This document shows, in pieces, positions 10,877 through 22,905 of a DNA stretch of 64,000 bases (positions within the stretch are counted from its first letter, which is position 1; each line of letters starts with the position of its first letter). A program made the translations under genes and the position numbers. Under the pieces are notes generated by a model. That model saw only the letters and a list, made by a program, of their open reading frames with translations, was not told where the DNA came from and made no database searches. This stretch comes from Taenia hydatigena (taxonomy: Eukaryota; Platyhelminthes; Cestoda; Cyclophyllidea; Taeniidae), in NCBI GenBank assembly GCA_036345935.2, contig JADWOT020000031.1, positions 295,851 to 359,850 on the forward strand, in the 5' to 3' direction.

Positions 10877-11435
10877 TGCCAATTTTTTTCATTCGTGGGC
10901 ACGTCTGTGTTGTCTCCAGTGGCGAAGAAACAAGGGACGATAATCCATGTGCAGTCCATGCAAATTGGTGAAATATGACAGCTGGAATGGGGGCCCAATT
11001 GGCAAGATGCGTTAATTAAAATGAGAGTTATGTGTGTTATACCGATTTAATTCACGATTTAACCACGTAAATGAAAATAAGGACTACACTTCATATTCAG
11101 CAGAAAGTGGAGTAGCCACTAATGCCAACATTGTACTATGCATCTCGTTGATTGCTAAAAAAGTCTTCTATCCATGCTGCGCTAACATAATTTGCTTGTA
11201 TTCTGCTTTATCTCTTCAAAAATAGGATCAAAAATAACAAGATGGAGAAGTGGAACAGCACCAAAGGTGCAAAGTAATTATTGTAGAAGATAAAATGAGA
11301 ACCTGGTAATTGGTGCGAGAGTTTCATTTTTTAATGTTTAAAATGATCTAGAATGCCATTTTTGCTACTAGCGCCTCCTTTTCATGCAGACATGCTGGCC
11401 AATGAAAAATACTGTTTAACCGAGACATTTTTGCG
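10700..11435 (+). repeat. Dispersed 0.7-kb repeat (inverted partner 63025-63810)
   Basis: This pairs as an inverted repeat with the far end of the window. Strongly conserved blocks include cgtgaatatgcac, ttagaagaaggat, tatttatatgaagatt, gacaacttaatg, a cagctggaatgg block, tcagcagaaagt and cataatttgcttg. Frames are held on both strands: the antisense reads IKLSP, SIG, IPHGYRNLHINT here and IKLSP, SIG, IPHDYHNLHINT in the partner. The partner has about 95 extra bases near 63135-63230. It is most likely two copies of a degraded transposable element. Confidence 0.75.
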
Positions 11436-11637
11436 CGGAAAACAACGGATTCCATATCCAAAGAGCAAACATTTCAATAGAAAAACAAAGAAAGCTGTAG
11501 TCTTAAGATGAATTGATTGCTTCTGCATGTTATTGGCTTAAAATAGTTAATGGATTACCTCAGTTCAAGGTATAAATGCTTAAAACAAAGCTTGCGAAAC
11601 CATATATGACGTCCTCTCAACGCTACTTGTTTACTAG

Positions 11638-12501
11638 TAGCGATGGAGAAGGGAAAGCGACGTTGATGCAGATAGGTCCCAATCTATCGAGCTGTTTAAC
11701 GTCAACCTTGACAGAGAACTCTCAATCAAGGATCGGGAGGCTGTGGAGGACACCTTGCGACTGGAAGACGTAGTGCCCGCAACGGAAGGCGGTGTATCTT
11801 CTAGGCTGGCTGAGGATCCTCCCGTATCAAATAAAAATGTTTCCAATGGAAAAGTTGGGGAGTCCATCGTTGGATCAAGAGAATGTTGGGCATATAATAG
11901 ACAAAAATGCCGTGTATAACGCCCTGCACGATAATCATGCGCATATTCTATTTCCCTCCTCATGTACAAATTCAAGCAGAAAAGTTGACAGAATTTACGA
12001 AGACTTCAGCATTGATCGAAAAGGTTGGCATCAAACCCGGCTAAGAAGCAGCACGTCACCAATTTAATTCGCATTTTGCAATGCATAAAATGCAGGGGAC
12101 AGCTGGTGCTTGTAAGAACAAAACCGCAAGACCTCTGTTATCTTGAGGAAACACTGCCACCATCAAGAAATGCTGATTGGTGTGGAATCTCGGAATATCG
12201 GGGAATTCGCAGGATGAAAAAAATACGGCTGGAAGTAAGCAACAGGCTTTCGAATTATGATGACCTGCGGAAAGGAACTTGAGCTCGCAATATTACTCGC
12301 ACTGAAGAGTTATACGATAAGTTTCCATTTGGCGAAGCTGTTGAAATAAATGGTACCATTGAAATGTATTGGTACAAGATGGCTATGAAATATATTCAGA
12401 TTTATAACATTGAACTGCTTTGTATGGAAAAACCAAATCCATTCTTGGAGAATATTCACAGATTGCCTCACAAGTATGCAAACAAGGTTGCTATTGGCTA
12501 G
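11638..12501 (+). pseudogene. Frame-shifted coding relic, family not recognised
   Basis: Three consecutive open segments on the plus strand read as one decayed protein. Frame 11641-11919 has no start and follows a plausible splice acceptor (tttactagtag); it is acidic, with ELFNVNLDREL and DTLRLEDVVPATEG. A shift near 11880 leads into ENVGHIIDKNAVYNAL and DRIYEDFSIDRK. A second shift near 12020 leads into a frame with CIKC, then SEYRGIRRMKKIRLEVS. This passes one TGA (12280-12282) and stays open to the TAG at 12499, through LYDKFPFGEAVEINGTIEMY. The CxxC followed by an IRR...LE stretch faintly recalls the zinc-ribbon region of Merlin/ISXO2-type transposases, but this is weak. Confidence 0.35.
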
Positions 12502-14469
12502 AAAGACCACTGCTTACACAACACGCACCACGTAGTCTGCAAATAAAAATGGAATGTTTGCATTTCTCTCACTTTAAATATCTAAATAACCTTCTTAGCA
12601 AACACTAAGAACACAATTTACGTTATCGTACATTTAACTGAACAACCCTTTTCTTTCGCACGATGCCCAGATGCTTTTTGCCTATGCTCAACGCTGCGAT
12701 CAAGACTCGAGGAGTAGGTAGGAGCCATGAAAGGAGGTAAAAGCATTCGAATTCAACGTTGCATCCACATGCAACTGAGGAGTTTGGTAAGACTACAAGT
12801 CATGGACAATTCCTTTGGCAACAATTTAAGGCTAAAATGCTCCCTTTTTTTATTGCTTCCAAGACATCCTCGCATTACGGCATTTACCCACCAGGAGGTT
12901 CCTGTTGCCACCGCTGAATGCAAAATCACTTTTCGAAAAACGAGTTTGAGTGATTTAAAGCATATGATCTTAAGCACAATCCATCGAAATTAACCACATT
13001 CAGCATGATTGCCAAGTGGATGAGGCCAGTGCCGAACAACCTAATTAGATTTACCAGTAATGTCAGTCTGGATTAACTCTTGTCACATACCAAATCTACA
13101 AGGCGCAAATAAGTAGAAGGTACGCTCATCTTCTGGCCAATTTAATCGAATTTCTTAACTGGATGAGCATTAGTGGATGATAAATGACATCAATGAGACC
13201 AAAGATATCTGCATAATTCTCGGCTTCGACTCCCATATCAGTCACCTTAGTGAAGTTGGACCTAAGAGAGACGAGAGGGGGTCAAATATACCTTGCGAGA
13301 TATCGTCATCTTCAATCTGTTAATGGAAGGTGATGGAGGGCAGTGTGTGCACTTTGATTCGTAAGAGTGCGCAGTGGTTGGAAGAGACTGGCAGAGGAGG
13401 CGATAATTCTACCACCCTCTTACAGCAGTTGGATTTGAAATAATCGCATTGTCAGCGCTGCCCCACCGGCTACTGAGAGGTTAAATCGCTGACGAAAGGT
13501 AACCAACTCATCAGTGCACAATAATCTCTCTAGGCTCGCATACATATATTTATGGGTGGGGGTAAATTTTACTTAAAGTGGTGGCTGCCACGATCTTTTA
13601 CTTCCTCAATAAACAAATTTAGGGCATCGCAATATGCTATTTTTAAAGTTAATGCCCAAATTCACAAGTGTGAAAACCAGCCTCACCCTGAATTTATCGG
13701 CATCGAGCTTCCCCATAGATTGCTATTTAACTAAGATTTAGATGCTATTACAGGCAGACGTTAGGTAAAAGAAAAACGACAGTACATGCAGAAAACAAAT
13801 CTGTGAGCTATTCGTTTGCAGTGCATGATCTCATAACCGAAATCATGTTGGCAGCTTAGTCAGTTACAACAATCTGGGTTTATCATCGCAAAGCGCACAA
13901 GCATCCAAAGGATGCACGATTAGTGATGTTCGCGTGCAGACGAAACATAAGAGGAATGTGGTACCGATACCTCATCGTATCTGGTGTTCCTGGGCTGTGC
14001 AGTGACAACGACAGCCATTGTGGATGCAGATGGAGACAAATGTACACAAGACATCGTAAGTGAGCATATTCTTCGGATCCACGTGAATGAGTGCGATCTG
14101 CCCTTACTTAGTTCTGACAAATTTCTAGACTCCCACTACGAATTTTACTGCCAATTCTAGTCTTACTAATATCAGTGCTACTGATGAAGTTTAAACAGGT
14201 GAGAAAGAAAACAAATTCACTTCGGGAATTTAAGCGATTGCTTGCCATCCAAATGGTCTTCCAATGGCTTTAGCAACCTCGCAAAGTATGTCGTTAATGC
14301 GATACCGACAGTATTCATGAGCTTAAGTGCGCTGTGTCTGCTTCGGGAGAGGCCAAATGGTGATAGGATTAAATATAACATCTCGAAAATGTCAAGGATG
14401 GTGGTGTGTATACGCAGGTCAGAGCAATGTGCTCCTAGCCATTGTTGATGAGCCAGAAAAGAATGCCTT
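12502..14469. other. No gene recognised
   Basis: Open frames stay under 90 codons (the largest are 12727-12993 on the plus strand and 12753-12977 on the minus strand, each other's shadow). No repeat was paired. A G-rich patch at 13265-13335 has no structure I recognise. Confidence 0.5.
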
Positions 14470-14483
14470 GCAGGACAGTCGCA

Positions 14484-14630
14484 GCGATGGAGGGTGTGCT
14501 ATGTTGGTGCGGGTGACGCCAGTGGAAAGCTCGCAATCGCCGGCCTGCACGCCCAGCCATCGAGGTAGTGCAACGTCGGTGCGGGTTAGTACATGCGTGT
14601 TGCAACATAGTGGAAAGTCCGTGGACGGGC
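14484..14630 (+). repeat. GC-rich imperfect tandem duplication
   Basis: Two units share gagg, gtgc, gt, ggtgcggg and then agtggaaag in order. The ggtgcggg anchors are 73 bases apart (14505 and 14578). The tggaaag anchors are 88 apart because the second unit has about 15 additional bases. The stretch is much richer in G+C than its surroundings and overlaps a 150-codon plus-strand frame (14327-14779) that is rich in S, P and V. Coding function is not supported. Confidence 0.5.
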
Positions 14631-14640
14631 GGTTGCTGGC

Positions 14641-15981
14641 TCACTCTATTCCTTTCTTTTTATTTACTCCCCACCCAACATTACCCTTCTCTTCCTCCTC
14701 CTCCTCATTCATTCGCTTTCTTCCCTACTCATTTGTGCGCCCTTACAGTCATGACACTTCTCATCACGCATTGCTTTAACAACCAATGACGCCATCGCCA
14801 TGGTCTTTATCTCATCCAAACAAATAAGTCATTAATGCGAAAGGCTTTCATGCTTTAGCCTATTAGTGAGCCCACGAAGTGCACTGCAAATCATGCACGA
14901 CTGGATGGCGACCAAGGCATACGTGTGTGCATGCGCCTGGAAATTACACCTAACTAGTTCAATGTGGATGATTGTTTCATATGAACTATGATTTGAACTT
15001 AATAATCCCAAATTTTTATAATATCCTCATTTGCTTCTATACGATTAACTGAGTGATTTGATTTAATGCTTTCTTAGACTAATATTTTTGAAGGATTGCT
15101 TAGCAGTGATAATTTTACATGTTTTATTCTCGTAAAGCGATGACTAGAAACGGGATTCCTATAGCCTAAGTAAAAGTTAAATGTTTTTCTACACTGCGAA
15201 TGCCCTTATTTTGACCTCGTGGGCTGTGGAATATGCGGCGGTAATTTGCTAATTTGATGCGCATAAACAGAGTTTTTAGAACCTATTTATGAAAGAATTC
15301 AAAGTTGTCCTTAAGATGCGGTTTTTGTATTAAGAACAAATGGGTGATCGAGATGCCACCTCTATTAGCAAGGAAGAATGTTTGGAGCAGGCAGGTGTTT
15401 GACCTTAAAAATAATGTCGTTCCGCCCTAAGACAAATGCAGAAATACATCTTCACTCTGCTTTAAATTAGACAAAGGGAAAGCTTTCTTAATTTTTTTGA
15501 CATTTTAATGCTAATAAAGCAATTAAATCTGCAATTATCTAGGTGCCTTTCGTGCATGAGATTTATAAATTGCTGCCTTCAAACGGTATCTGAATTTTGT
15601 TTTAAGTTATTAGATACCTATAGTAATTGAGAAGTTTAAGCGTGCAAGCATTCTCTTTTATTTTAGATTTTATTAGGGCTATAAAAGTTGGATGTTAAGA
15701 AGCTATATATTTCAGGACAATTTTTAGTTCGCATAAATTTTATCAACATCATTGCCAAATACTCAAGAGTCTTTAAAATATTGCCTCGAAACATGTAAGC
15801 AACCGGATTTTTTTAGCTCAGACGACGATCCTGATTCTTGTTTTAACTATTTCTGCTTGACATCTCATTTTCGAGTACGTGCTTTGGCGATTTGCTTTTG
15901 TGGATTCCTGACTGCATTGCGAATTCAGTTCTGTTTTCTATTCCGACCAGACTCATTATGCAGCATTCATAATTAATTGCC
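14641..15981. other. No gene recognised; pyrimidine-rich start
   Basis: 14640-14740 is a C/T-rich run with several tcctcc repeats. The rest is A+T-rich, with one 74-codon frame (15752-15976) lacking motifs. Confidence 0.5.
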
Positions 15982-16296
15982 TTGTTCTATGCTGATAATT
16001 ACAAATACCCCCCTCAAAATCCTGGTGGCGATGGGATTCGTGTTTTGCCAAACATATTCTATCACCCCTACTTCCTTGATGCCTTCCATCTGTTTCCCTA
16101 CTGTTATAGCAGAATTACCCTTAACAACTCCATGCTCATGGCTGGCTCATCATCAGCAAGCGACTATCGAACAATACTTTGTCGCGTTCCTTTTGCTACC
16201 TTTTACGTTAAATGTTCCGAATTATACGATGCAGCATCGTACTACTTGGCACTTGGACATCGAAATCTGAGCCCTCTTTGGTACCGCTCTACTTAG
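15982..16296 (+). CDS. Uncharacterised 104-codon ORF
   Basis: This frame is unusual for its neighbourhood in having a protein-like composition: rich in Y, F, P, N and S, with YADNYKYPPQNPGGDG near the start and AASYYLALGH near the end. It begins at a TTG or internal start rather than a good ATG, so if genuine it would be an exon fragment. The YAD triplet is not followed by a second D, so it is not a reverse-transcriptase active site. A second frame (15977-16270) overlaps it. No family recognised. Confidence 0.2.
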   Translation: MFYADNYKYPPQNPGGDGIRVLPNIFYHPYFLDAFHLFPYCYSRITLNNSMLMAGSSSASDYRTILCRVPFATFYVKCSELYDAASYYLALGHRNLSPLWYRST

Positions 16297-17413
16297 TAAG
16301 TTGTCGATATCAAGGACGTATCTACCAGTGAATGATAATTGTTCAACCTAATTCGGGAAACATATCATCGATGGCTTTGCTTTTTCATGTCGAGTGAAGT
16401 CAGCCTACCGGGAGAAAATCAGCACTTGCGAGGTGCACACAGGTCGCCTCTTCTCTGTTTGGAGTGACCAAATGTTTCCAGGTCATTGGGTATAAGCCAG
16501 TATACGTCGGACGTTTTCCTTCGGAAGACCAACCTCTCCTTGGGAGTTGGAACGTAATCAGTGGGTATATTTCAGCATAGCTTAAATTTGACCGACTAAT
16601 TGTGAGGAGTTGCTTAAAGTTAGTCACAGTGAAAAGTTGCACATACCTGTTTCGTGTAGGAAGAGGGCATTCAGAGCTAAAATGAGGGTTTAGATGTTTC
16701 GCACCATTCCGGTCTACACTTTAGCGCCAAAAGTTAGAAGTAATGGAGAAAATTGCGACTAACCATCGCTTTTAATGGGAAAGAGTAAAAATGAAACCAA
16801 CTATAGGGCTGGCCCTTTACTCAAACCATCTTCCATTTAGTAAACCTTGTACCAAAAATGATCGCGATTCCTTAAGACAGATCTACATCCCTACACTTTA
16901 TTAAGGGTTTAGCAGGAAATAACCACAGAACAGCGAAGATGAAGAAGAAGGAGGAAGACCGTTAAGCGTAAAAGAATTGAAAGAAATACAGGTCAGCATT
17001 ATGCTTATTTTAGGGAGCGGCGATTTCTCTTTGCAAAAAATGCTTGGCACATACAGTGCTGGTGTGATATTTCCAGCAGCTCCTCTGACATATTTATAAT
17101 GCCTGGAAAACAAAGGTTAGGCATTGTCTTTACACCTTAGAAGACAGGCTATAATATGTAAGGCTCCATTCTTAGATTGACCCCTGTCAAAGGTTGCTAC
17201 CGCAATACCCAGATAGGAGTCATTGTATCCAATTCAGTTGTTCACGTCACGAATGCACCAATGCGCTTGGTAGTGGCCGTGATAGCCTTTTATACCTTAA
17301 ACAATTCGACAATGTGCGGCTGTAAGGGTACGCTTGCGCGCCTAGTAGGTTATAATCTTCGTGTAATTGTGCATGTAATTGACTCATTCGCACTACGGAT
17401 ATCTTGCACACTC
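16297..17413. other. No gene recognised
   Basis: It holds an 81-codon plus-strand frame (17177-17422) rich in V, N and T with CGCKG near its middle, and shorter minus-strand frames. None has a recognisable domain. Confidence 0.45.
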
Positions 17414-17828
17414 TCATCTTAGAGTGTTTTGACGACAAAGTGCAAACCGTACACTCATTGACTTTGCATTGATTGTATCTGTTATAAGCAATGCATGAAT
17501 TGAGTCAAAGTATCTCGTGAAATTCCTCCAGAGTCGCAGCGGATATAATGGCGCTTCACCGACTGCTGTTTTAACAAATTGGCGAATGTGGTGCATCAAA
17601 CGCTACAATGGGTACTTCAACTGGCCTGACCTCTTGAATTGGGGCTTCTTCGATATGGTCTCCAAACGGATCGGGTGTGGTTGCGACGGTGGTTCTATAC
17701 TGGCCAAGAAGCACCTCACTTGATTGAACGTCTGACGTATTCAATATAGATAACGCAGTATCTTTAAAGTCCTCACGATGGCTGGTATCTTCAATCCAAA
17801 TAATAGCATTAGCAGTAATTTGTCTCAT
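17414..17828 (-). CDS. Two overlapping minus-strand frames, possibly one broken coding segment
   Basis: The upstream frame (17571-17828, 85 codons) has coding-like, acidic text such as WIEDTSHREDFKDTA and DPFGDHIEEAPIQEV. It overlaps the downstream frame (17414-17599, 61 codons; FVKTAVGEAPLYPLRLW) in another register, so a single frame shift near 17580 would join them. No family is recognised and no start is convincing. This may be a decayed exon or chance. Confidence 0.22.
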
Positions 17829-19022
17829 TGCATTTGCTTAGCCGTGCATGCGTTAATCAGTGATTTTCAATACCTTCTTTAGTGTACGTAAAAAGGCCAG
17901 ATTTCTGCATCTTGGCATGGAAGGTCGGGCACCGACGCCGTCATACGACAGCGACTAGATAGTGTACCGCACGTGTCGTGGTGATGTGCCTGTAGTAAGA
18001 CAATGCAAGGCGAGTGAGGCGCGAGGGGTGAGTGAGGGAGGTGGCAGAGGTGGGAGAGGGGGACAGGGTACAGAAGTGAGGGTAAGCCAAAAATAAGGTA
18101 TAAATAGTGCACGAGATCACCTGAGATTTGACTGCGACAATGAGATGGGGAATAATAGATGGGAAGTCATAGATTTGATTTTGTTAGCGTAGAGTGTGAA
18201 AAGAGGAGACGAGAAATAAGGTAGGAAGGCGAGGCGAAGTAGAGGATTGATGCATGACCAAGCCTTGGTTGAGAGGGACGCCTTAGAGCATCGCACTGGG
18301 AAAATCTACTCACTCCGACAAAGTCAATCAGTGTGTAGCAGGCTCCAGAAAAAAGAAGTGCAATATCATACCTTGCTGAGTACTATGAACCCAGTGCCAG
18401 GCAAATTGCTTGAGCTTCAACCCAGGATGTTTCAGGATGTTTTTGTAAAACATTTGTTTCGGTAAAGCTTTTGCCTCTCCAACTTAGTGGCCTTTATACA
18501 TCGGCGTACCATGAGATGAGTGACTGCATAAAGTGGGTCTTTTTCTGCAGCCAGAATAAACGTATTGCCTCTTTTGCTCCAATAACAGCGCAATTTGAGA
18601 AATGACAAGGAGACGAACAGTCAAAGAAGCGACAAGTATGCGATTAGTAGAATTCATTAATAGCTATGCAATAAGCCCGCCCGAGTTCTACTCATAAGCT
18701 GCGCCGACATGATGTTCGCCTACGTCTAGAAAACAGCTCTTTAGAAGTTGCATAAATCAGACGTGGTCTTCAAAGCGTTATGCGGACTTCCCCTGCAGCT
18801 TATTTAACCTTCGTTGGAGTCACACAAAACCAATGTTAAACAACCCTTCTTATTTATCAAAACTCTCACTGGCGTAAAACATAATCGATCAGCAGGCATA
18901 AGCGTGGTGAAATAAGGTAGCATGTATACCATTTTAGCGTGAATTGAATGCCTCACTGCATCTCTGCGTTTTTCAGCAACTTTCCAACTAAAGGATGTAC
19001 TGATGCATGCAGGCACGATTTC
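17829..19022. other. No gene recognised; purine-rich tract
   Basis: 18000-18075 is G/A-rich on the plus strand, and a further purine-rich patch lies at 18195-18245. Frames here (for example 17879-18112 on the minus strand, mostly H, L, P and S) reflect this skew rather than coding. Nothing else was seen. Confidence 0.45.
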
Positions 19023-19048
19023 CTCATCTACTAGAATTAGTAGATGAG
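19023..19048. other. Perfect 11-bp hairpin
   Basis: Arms ctcatctacta and tagtagatgag pair perfectly around the loop gaat. It lies inside a minus-strand open frame (18804-19145) with no known product. It is too short for a microRNA precursor. It could be a protein-binding dyad or chance. Confidence 0.7.
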
Positions 19049-22000
19049 TTAAAGAGCTATTAATGCTGCGAAACTTTACCAGGGCTTCCAATGTTACATG
19101 TGTGTCTGGTTGTACGGTGGACTGTGACGAACTCAAGAGGCACACATCGTTAAAATTTAACCTTGATGTATAATTAACTGCAGGACTGCGATGTTGAGTT
19201 ATAATGAGTTTGATGAGATTCGGTGGAAACTAATATTGTATCGATAAATTCAGTGCCCACTCCGCAATTCCTTATTATTCATCACTGCATCCACCCATGA
19301 ATACGATGCGCTTGTGTTTCTCGCTCTCTGTGATAACTGCTGACACAATAATTTACTTTTTATGGAACGAACAACAACTGCGACTTAACGGGTTGATATG
19401 ACGCAGCGGGAACTTGCTCGGGATTGAGGATCATCGAGGAAGAGTTAGGACGTTTAAGGCTAGTCACCTCGCACGCCCGACGCATGAACTCAACTGTCTT
19501 CTTGTATTCTTGCCACACTGTTACTTGGCAGGGGGTATAAGTGAACGAAAGTGTGCTTATAGCAGTAGTCATAACTAGATGCATTTCAGATATTCTTGCA
19601 GACGAATAGTTTTGCAGAATTTAGAATACTCGTTGCCAAACTTGTGACCTATCTCTGAATGCGATAGCGCTCAAAATCAGCCATTTTATCAAATAGGTGA
19701 AAGATTTGGATTCCTACAAAATGCTTCATATGGGGATCTTAAGTATCTGAACCACAACAAAGCAAAAGGCCTACCATTTTTGTCCAAAAGTATAATAGTA
19801 AAAAATGAGAAAGTAAAGTAGCAACGTCTGCAGTGTAACTCACCCACGACATTCTTCACTGCAAAACAAAGGAGAAAACAATAAACACAAGGTACTCCGC
19901 AGTGTTTCCTGACAGCACACTAATAAAAATTGTCAGTTGTACCGTGGTGAGCAATTATCGCAGTTTTATGCCTATACAAAGGCTATAGCGCACCCAGAGT
20001 AAAGGATGCACCGCTAATTGAATCTTTTGAGCAATCATGGCATTATAAAATAGTTTAGCTTAATTTGGATCCCTTATCAACTGACTAATATTAAGCTTTT
20101 CGGTAACTCCTGTATTCAATTCGTCAACCTTTGCACGAGCGACAGCAGCATACAGCCATCCCATTTTAACAGTGCTACCCATCATTCATCTGCTGGCATT
20201 TTGTGTCTAGTAGTCCTATGCTTAGACAGGCCAATGTAATCGTAGAGGAGCTCAGATCAAAAAGTCTCCTTTTTATCCGTCGCTTGCAAAACTCTTTTGC
20301 TGAGCTGCTCCATGATTCACAGACAGTCATTTAGACTACGAGCGATGCACTAGATCTTGAAGATACACCTGCACGATTAGGGGAAGTTGCACTACATCAG
20401 TATTATGAGTGGTTGAAGAATGCAAACGATCAGGAGTAGGCAAACAACTACACGCGGTAGCTCTAGAGGATTGCCTTGCGCATAGTATCCAAAATAATAT
20501 TCACCGAAACCATCCGTCATCTTTCTCGATCAGACACAAATTTTCGAGAAACGCACATCTATAGAAGCACCAGGCTATACAAGTATCAGCACTGTATCAG
20601 TCACTTCCATCTCTTGCTTAATGTTGACCTCCTATTGCGCATTCGAAAATGCAGGTGTTTGAAACTGGCGCCAGGAAAGGTTAAAGAGCACCACTTAGAC
20701 TCGTGGGGACACTACCAGAATAAAATGAAAAATACATGGCGCGTTCTCTCAAATCGTAATTGCATCATTTTCCGGTGCAAGATCCTGCGCATTCTTATAA
20801 GACTAAGACCTTATTTGCTCTGAGCTGCTATAATAGAAAGAACAGAACAGGGGGCATTCCCTCCACAGTGGTGGGTGTCAGACGTCTTTACATGTATTGC
20901 TAATGTATTTTTCTCTGTTTCTAAAAGTTTTGCTTTTGTTACACTTGATTAAACTGATGATAATCTTATACATTGTTAAAAATTTTGGCACAATGCAGCT
21001 TGCAAAGTATAGTCACCAATCTGCCATTTGAAATGACTTTGAAGATGTGCAAATAACTTAGTGCCACTAATTTGGTTAACCCTTGCAGCCAGCCGAGGAT
21101 GGAGGTGGATTCAATTTGCACTTCGACTCTCCACCCTTATATGCAGCATATTTATAAATGGATTTGGCTTAACAAATCTCTGTTAGTTACTGTTCCCACA
21201 TACTCCTTCGACTTTTTTGAAAGGCTTTAGAAGCTACCTGGTATCACGAGAAATAAATTGATTCCAATCAATACTTTCCATCTACAATCGATCTCAACCA
21301 ACTCTGAGGAAGTATACATTTAGGTTCCTTTCCCAACTTCAGCTTCCATGCGGTGTCACATTAAAAATGCATGTTTCGATTTAAAGCACCATAGTTCGCA
21401 TTCGCTAATCATTCCATAAAAATAAAGAAAGATTGAAGTTGCAGCCTGCTACCACATGTGGACGCTGCTGTACTAAAGAAGGCATAAATTTCATTATCAG
21501 TTGATTTGGGTTTTTAGAGAAATTTTTGCAATTCCTTTGCCACCTTGGAATTCCTCGCACCCTGTCAAATGTTAATTATTGCAGCTGTTTTCAATGGACG
21601 GAGAAATAAGCCAGATAAAATGAAACGCCTCGCAAAATGTCTTATGTGCTCTGGTGACTGCGGTACGTTAAGCGCCACTGGAATGACTTTATCGACCGGT
21701 CTAATATGATGAAACGTAGGTGTCACGACGTAATCTGCGCAAGAATAAAGCGTGGCCAGAATTACGCTTTTGTGCAGCCAAGAGAAAACGGAAGTACCTA
21801 AAGCTTTCACGAATATAGGGTTGGGGACGTATTGTTCTCTACTGCTTCTGATTTGGCTGTTTGAGAAATATAGTGAGTGACAACCTAAGGCAGCCTCTCG
21901 TTTACTAGACTAAGTTAGCAAGGTATTTTAAAGTTGCTATACTTTTGGGCAACTTTGTGGGAAAAAGGAGGACATCCATGCTACAACCATAGCATTTAGG

Positions 22001-22620
22001 TCAGGCAGAGCAGAGGCTAATGCATTATGTCTTGGTCAAAAGCGCCTATTCCCTAGGGTGTGAGTAATACGTCTGTGATTTCAGGGTGAGCAGTTATAAT
22101 AATTTTCACTGAAGGCCAAAAGAGCATATTGGGTCTGACTAATAACGTTAGATGTAATAAAAGTCTAGTAAACTCTGCATTGGCGAGTACGAACGCCACA
22201 TGGGCCATGACACTATTATTGGTGATGAGTGACGCGGTTTAATGACATGCTTGGCTTGATCGGCATTACTATTTTTCGCAGTCAGGAAGTGAGGTATTTT
22301 TAACCATATCTGGAGTACATGTTACTAGTTGTTGTGATTGAAGAGAGCTTTCATGAATATTAGGACACGACTTTAAATTGTTTTCCAGCGAATGTAAACT
22401 GGCTCCAACCAGCATTCTTTAGGCTAGGTTTTGTGCCTTTACTTGAATGTGATGTTAACACTCAAACCGCAGTTAGCGTAAGACCCGTGAGATGGCCCCT
22501 ACTTTCATAAGTCACTAATGGGTTATAAGAGACGTTGGGTTTAATTTGTGTCTGAAACAAAACAGACGATTACATATCTTGTCTTGAAAGTGCTAATCTG
22601 TGCATTGGCAAATTGACTGA
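19049..22620. other. No gene recognised
   Basis: The longest frame is 20476-20823 on the plus strand, 115 codons, basic and rich in R, L and H with no domain I recognise. A minus-strand frame at 21565-21810 is also anonymous. No repeats were paired in this 3.6-kb stretch. Confidence 0.45.
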
Positions 22621-22905
22621 GCAAACGAGCGTACCCATAAGGAAGCAGTTAAGTGCAACCGTATAGAAATAGCCTACATTAAACTTTACCTTAAAAAAGA
22701 CAAAGGCAATGGCTACTTCCTGGCCCTACCAGATATGAAACCACATATAAACACTCAGCTGGAGTGTCATGAGTCGGACCATATAATTCGCTGCGCTGAC
22801 TCATCCAAAGTTCTCTTGATATTGGGAACACGCGGCCTGTCAGACTCTGTAATCACGTATGTTAAACAGCGTAATGTAATGCAGCCTTATAAAGCTAAGT
22901 CATAG
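22621..22905 (+). CDS. Start-less 94-codon open frame with protein-like composition
   Basis: The frame follows a TGA at 22618 and stays open to a TAG at 22903. It contains IAYIKLYLKKDKGNGYF and later KVLLILGTRGLSDSVITYV, a balanced mix of charged and hydrophobic residues. The first ATG is two fifths of the way in, so a translated product would need an upstream exon. Around 94 open codons will occur by chance several times in a window of this size, so confidence is low. Family unknown. Confidence 0.18.
   Translation, partial: ANERTHKEAVKCNRIEIAYIKLYLKKDKGNGYFLALPDMKPHINTQLECHESDHIIRCADSSKVLLILGTRGLSDSVITYVKQRNVMQPYKAKS

Noticed and set aside
15982..16000. YAD text resembling a reverse-transcriptase YxDD box
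   Set aside because: The second aspartate is missing and no other reverse-transcriptase motif flanks it.
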